A stretch of 6,354 nucleotides of DNA from Bacillota bacterium (lineage in GTDB: Bacteria > Bacillota > Clostridia > Christensenellales > Aristaeellaceae): NCBI GenBank assembly GCA_009787135.1, contig WRGP01000123.1, positions 1 through 6,354 on the forward strand, in the 5' to 3' direction. The notes beneath the pieces were generated by a model. It was not told the DNA's origin. It saw only the letters and a program-made list of their open reading frames with translations, and searched no databases. The number at the start of each line of letters is the position of its first letter. Position 1 is the first letter of the stretch. Positions 6,186 to 6,354 of the stretch are shown piece by piece. The position numbers and the translations under genes are program-made.

Positions 6186-6205
6186 GGGGTATTGTACTAT
6201 ATCCC
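6186..6205. promoter_or_regulatory. 20-bp imperfect dyad over the recD2 -10 region and the metK stop
   Basis: GGGGTAT (6186-6192) and ATATCCC (6199-6205) are inverted copies with one mismatch, around a GTAC centre. Eight of ten symmetric pairs match. It covers the putative -10 (6191-6196) and ends one base before the recD2 ATG. It could be an operator or a weak RNA hairpin. It does not resemble the GAAC-N4-GTTC LexA box of Firmicutes. Confidence 0.4.
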
Positions 6206-6220
6206 GGCCAGGGCGCGCAA
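6191..6220 (-). promoter_or_regulatory. Possible recD2 promoter placed for a leaderless mRNA
   Basis: The minus strand has TACAAT (6191-6196) directly after the metK stop, with TTGCGC (6215-6220) 18 nt upstream inside metK. The -10 is a 5/6 match; the -35 retains only TTG. Normal spacing from the -10 puts the first transcribed base at about 6184, the A of the recD2 ATG. This fits the lack of a ribosome site, but recD2 may also be read from a metK promoter outside the window. Confidence 0.4.
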
Positions 6221-6354
6221 ATCCTCTTTGCGGCCCGTCTCTTCCCAGGGCAGCTTGAGATCGTCGCGGCCAAAGTGGCCGTAGGCGGCCGTCTGCCGGT
6301 AGATGGGCCGGAGCAGGTTCAGCTCGCGGATGATCGCGCGGGGCCTGAGGTCAA
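6197..6354 (-). CDS. metK: S-adenosylmethionine synthetase, C-terminal fragment
   Basis: Cytoplasmic enzyme that makes S-adenosylmethionine from methionine and ATP. Only the last 51 codons and the TAG stop (6197-6199) are present; the rest lies beyond the right edge. The highly conserved MetK C-terminus is plain: DLRPRAII at the first visible residues, then RPIYRQTAAYGHFGRDD at about 15-31 and LPWEETGR at 34-41. The short tail RKEDLRALAGI ends the protein as expected for the family. It is upstream of recD2 in the same direction, with only 12 nt between them, so co-transcription is likely. Confidence 0.93.
   Translation of the reverse strand, partial: DLRPRAIIRELNLLRPIYRQTAAYGHFGRDDLKLPWEETGRKEDLRALAGI

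Overview
The window suggests a GC-rich Gram-positive bacterium of the Firmicutes (Clostridia-like). This rests on YhaM, ComF, RecD2 and DinB-type proteins together, strong AGGAGG-like ribosome sites on several genes, and a family-5 solute-binding protein. Most coding DNA is visibly GC-rich, but one gene (2710-3204) is clearly poorer in GC. No rRNA, tRNA, CRISPR array, transposase or prophage gene is visible.

Layout from left to right. 1-1399 (-): 5' part of a peptide-type ABC transporter solute-binding protein, cut by the left edge. 1400-1581: a gap filled by a structured element of about 170 bp. It has 13-bp perfect inverted ends (1424-1436 and 1581-1593), and four hairpins lie within these limits. 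1582-2526 (-): yhaM, a 3'-to-5' exoribonuclease with an OB fold and an HD domain. 2527-2709: a divergent control region with a promoter facing each way and an exact 15-bp tandem duplication between them. 2710-3204 (+): a DinB-family protein, the only plus-strand gene. 3205-3259: a short convergent gap without a clear terminator. 3260-3982 (-): comFC. 3989-6184 (-): recD2 helicase. 6197-6354 (-): the last 51 codons of metK.

metK, recD2 and comFC lie head to tail with gaps of 12 and 6 nt and probably share a transcript. RecD2 and ComFC fit a DNA repair, recombination or uptake role, with metK as a housekeeping neighbour. Neither recD2 nor comFC has a recognisable Shine-Dalgarno sequence, while yhaM, the DinB gene and the transporter gene have good ones. 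A promoter-like sequence ends so close to recD2 that its transcript could begin at the start codon.

The genes themselves belong to known families. The most interesting features are non-coding: the 170-bp element between yhaM and the transporter gene, the tandem duplication between the divergent promoters, the possible leaderless start of recD2 with an overlapping dyad, and a near-consensus antisense promoter at the recD2/comFC junction.
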